Assembly (NCBI GenBank): GCA_946560065.1
Contig: CAMNUE010000001.1
Span: 126,805 to 190,804 of the forward strand
Source of the DNA: an uncultured bacterium
Lineage (GTDB): Bacteria > Bacillota_I > Bacilli_A > RF39 > UBA660
Direction of reading: 5' to 3'
DNA length: 64,000 nucleotides
Below, one piece after another: positions 62,499 to 64,000 of the stretch. Position 1 is the stretch's first letter. Every line of letters begins with the position of its first letter. The position numbers were made by a program, and so were the translations under genes. The notes beneath the pieces are model-generated. The model was not told where the DNA came from, did no database searches, and saw nothing but the letters and a program-made list of their open reading frames with translations.

Positions 62499-63326
62499 AT
62501 GAGTAATGAAAATATGTTTATCTATAAAGCCTTAAAACCTGTTTTAAGTACAATTTATAAACTATGGTATAATCCAAAAATTATTGGCCGTGAAAGCATT
62601 CCTAAAGAAGGCTCAATAGTAGTAGTAGGAAATCACATTCATATTATGGACCAATGTAATGTCATAATAAGTACAAAAAGGCCACTTCATTATATGGCAA
62701 AAAAAGAATATTTTGAAGGAAAATTTGCTTGGTTCTTTAAAGCTGTTGGGTGTATTCCTGTCGATAGAAGTAAAAAAGATGACTCAGCAACATCTGCAGC
62801 TTTAGAAGTATTGGAAAATAATCAGGCTCTTGGACTTTTTCCAGAAGGCACAAGAAATGGTCTAAAAGAAGATAGAGCAAAAGAGTTATATGAAACATAT
62901 CTTGAAAGTTCAATAGAGTATAATGACTTTTATGAAAAAATCAAAAAGACTAAAACTTCACAAATAAATTACCTAGAGGAATTAATGAAAAATAAAGTTA
63001 TCACAAGAGATGAGTTTCTAGATAATATTTATACAGCTGATGAATTCTTAAATGATTTAATAATAAACCATCGCCTAACTAAAGAAGAGTATTATGAAAA
63101 TATTTTATTACCATTTAAATTTGGCGCAGTATCTATGGCTCATAAGACTGATAGTTACTTAGTTCCTTATGCTATAACAGGAGAATATAAATTTAGAAGT
63201 AAAAATCTAATGATTAGGATAGGTACTCCTTTTAAAGCTGATGATGACTTAGAAAAGGCCAATCAAAGACTAAGAGAAGAAATTAAAAACCTTCTTAAAG
63301 ATAACATTCAAAATAATGGTAAATAA
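62499..63326 (+). CDS. Second PlsC-family acyltransferase with internal insertion
   Basis: The 275-residue paralogue has GNHIHIMDQC (HX4D) and FPEGTRNG. About 75-80 residues of charged helix (around 129-205) are inserted between FPEGTRNG and PFKFGAVSMA, which are adjacent in the preceding paralogue. The insertion may give it a partner or another acceptor. It is coupled to plsC (1-nt gap, GGAGG site). Confidence 0.82.
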   Translation: MSNENMFIYKALKPVLSTIYKLWYNPKIIGRESIPKEGSIVVVGNHIHIMDQCNVIISTKRPLHYMAKKEYFEGKFAWFFKAVGCIPVDRSKKDDSATSAALEVLENNQALGLFPEGTRNGLKEDRAKELYETYLESSIEYNDFYEKIKKTKTSQINYLEELMKNKVITRDEFLDNIYTADEFLNDLIINHRLTKEEYYENILLPFKFGAVSMAHKTDSYLVPYAITGEYKFRSKNLMIRIGTPFKADDDLEKANQRLREEIKNLLKDNIQNNGK

Positions 63327-63346
63327 GTGTAAAATAAGCGACTATT

Positions 63347-63386
63347 ACCATTAAAATGATAATTTTTGTGTTATCATTAAAATGGT
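63347..63386. promoter_or_regulatory. Inverted repeat before the hydrolase gene
   Basis: ACCATT-AAA-ATGATAA (63347-63362) mirrors TTATCAT-TAA-AATGGT (63371-63386) with an 8-nt loop. The right arm reaches the GGTGAT ribosome site of the next gene. It could be a terminator-like hairpin or an operator. Confidence 0.4.
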
Positions 63387-63392
63387 GATAAT

Positions 63393-64000
63393 ATGAAAAT
63401 GAATGATTTCGATAAAGAATTAAAATATAATTTATATAGAAATGTAAAAGAAATTCTCCATCCAACAATTTCTAAAAGAAATATTAGTAACTATAAAATA
63501 ATCATTAATGAGGATTTAATGCCTTTAAGAATATTTTACCCCAAGAGAGTTTCAAATATTGAAAATATTGTCATATATATTCATGGTGATGCTAAAATAA
63601 CAAATTGTCATGGAAAATATTCAAATATTTCTGCTGATATGGCTTTAGAATATAATCAATTAGTAATTTCTTTTGATTATGAAAATTACAACGACTTAAA
63701 ACTACTAGATTTATACTCTAAGTTTTATGAAACATTTAAATACATATATCTTGAACTATTAGAAAATGGTATTACAGAAGAAAAAATAACATTAATTGGA
63801 GACTCAACAGGAACAAATGCCGTTAATTATTTACTTAATAATATGGTAAAAGACAACATAAAAATAAGCAAACAGATACTTTTTTATCCACTAGTATCAG
63901 GAGAGTACTTTGGTAAGAGTAAATTTTCATCACTTCAAGAAGAACATATTACCGATAAAGAGTTATTAAAAAAGGTTTCTAATTATTTCAGCACTAAAAC
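63393..64000 (+). CDS. Alpha/beta hydrolase (partial, cut by window end)
   Basis: The frame is open from ATG 63393 to the edge (202 codons seen). It has an oxyanion-type IYIHGDAKIT segment and a nucleophile elbow GDSTGTNAV, with GxSxG altered to GDSTG, as in HSL-like esterases. The Asp and His of the triad lie near or beyond the end. It may be an esterase or deacetylase. It follows the acyltransferases. Confidence 0.7.
   Translation, partial: MKMNDFDKELKYNLYRNVKEILHPTISKRNISNYKIIINEDLMPLRIFYPKRVSNIENIVIYIHGDAKITNCHGKYSNISADMALEYNQLVISFDYENYNDLKLLDLYSKFYETFKYIYLELLENGITEEKITLIGDSTGTNAVNYLLNNMVKDNIKISKQILFYPLVSGEYFGKSKFSSLQEEHITDKELLKKVSNYFSTK

Noticed and set aside
1..64000. Mycoplasma-type code with TGA as Trp.
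   Set aside because: TGA ends several genes cleanly, often overlapping the next start (for example 34356-34358 and 37043-37045), and Trp is encoded by TGG.
1..64000. tRNA, rRNA, insertion sequences or prophage genes.
   Set aside because: Reading both strands, I found no cloverleaf-like sequences with CCA ends, no transposase or integrase genes and no phage structural genes.

Overview
The window is an AT-rich chromosomal segment from a low-GC, Firmicutes-related bacterium. It uses the standard bacterial code: TGA ends several genes, for example at 1811-1813 and 34356-34358, and Trp is TGG. Strong AGGAGG-type ribosome binding sites, TTGnnn-17-TATAAT promoters (often with a TG extension) and Bacillus-type neighbourhoods (spoIIIE with the ymfF/ymfH M16 pair, lepA-hemW, ylbJ/ylbL) point to Bacilli or a related uncultured gut lineage such as RF39-like Bacilli. 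The lineage is my inference. I saw no rRNA, tRNA, CRISPR array, IS element or prophage.

Layout. 1-4.7 kb: end of an unknown gene, a J-domain/LysM fusion, small unknowns, rpmG (L33), efp and a ClpX-like AAA+ ATPase. 4.8-12.5 kb: spoIIIE/ftsK, deoD, an inactive/active M16 peptidase pair, a membrane-anchored unknown and a CNNM/CorC-type CBS protein. 12.5-17 kb: TetR regulator divergent from an MMPL/RND exporter and a secreted coiled-coil protein. 17-23.4 kb looks like an accessory island: a possible minus-strand small ORF behind a ribosome-site hairpin, a second J-domain protein, a 920-residue AbiEi-like HTH plus TPR protein, a Fic protein lacking the Fic histidine, and about 550 bp of decayed sequence. 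23.5-28.9 kb: lepA, an HTH gene, hemW, an HD hydrolase, a membrane protein and tmk. 28.9-32.4 kb: a PilB/GspE ATPase with a long Gln/Pro-rich tail, divergent from two pseudopilins. 32.4-35.7 kb: ylbJ, ylbL, a HAD nucleotidase and a membrane protein. 35.8-36.35 kb: seven units of an ~80-bp repeat, each with a Shine-Dalgarno-like stretch beside a four-codon micro-ORF, directly upstream of a two-component system. Then come YitT and the NAD region.

The NAD region (39.3-56.5 kb) is the metabolic core. It holds pncA, pncB, an ADP-ribose Nudix hydrolase, two NMN/NaMN adenylyltransferases, glutamine-dependent nadE, a PRPP synthetase, an ADP-ribosylglycohydrolase, nadD, pncC, the Nudix-type regulator nrtR and nadK. 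Mixed in are four radical-SAM proteins (one MiaB-like), an Fe-S-flavoprotein-like reductase and several unknown small proteins. Together they could salvage nicotinamide and nicotinate to NAD(P) and recycle ADP-ribose through ribose-5-phosphate to PRPP. Two transcription units in the region start with near-identical promoters carrying GTTAATAAC-type inverted repeats and encode related small proteins of unknown function, which suggests one regulon, plausibly under NrtR.

56.5-64 kb: a zinc-ribbon membrane protein, two large cell-surface proteins, two tandem PlsC acyltransferases (the second with an insertion) and an alpha/beta hydrolase cut by the window end.

The strongest candidates for something undescribed are the 80-bp SD/micro-ORF array, the radical-SAM-rich NAD cluster with its twin operators and paired small proteins, and the J-domain / AbiEi-TPR / His-less Fic island with twin promoters.
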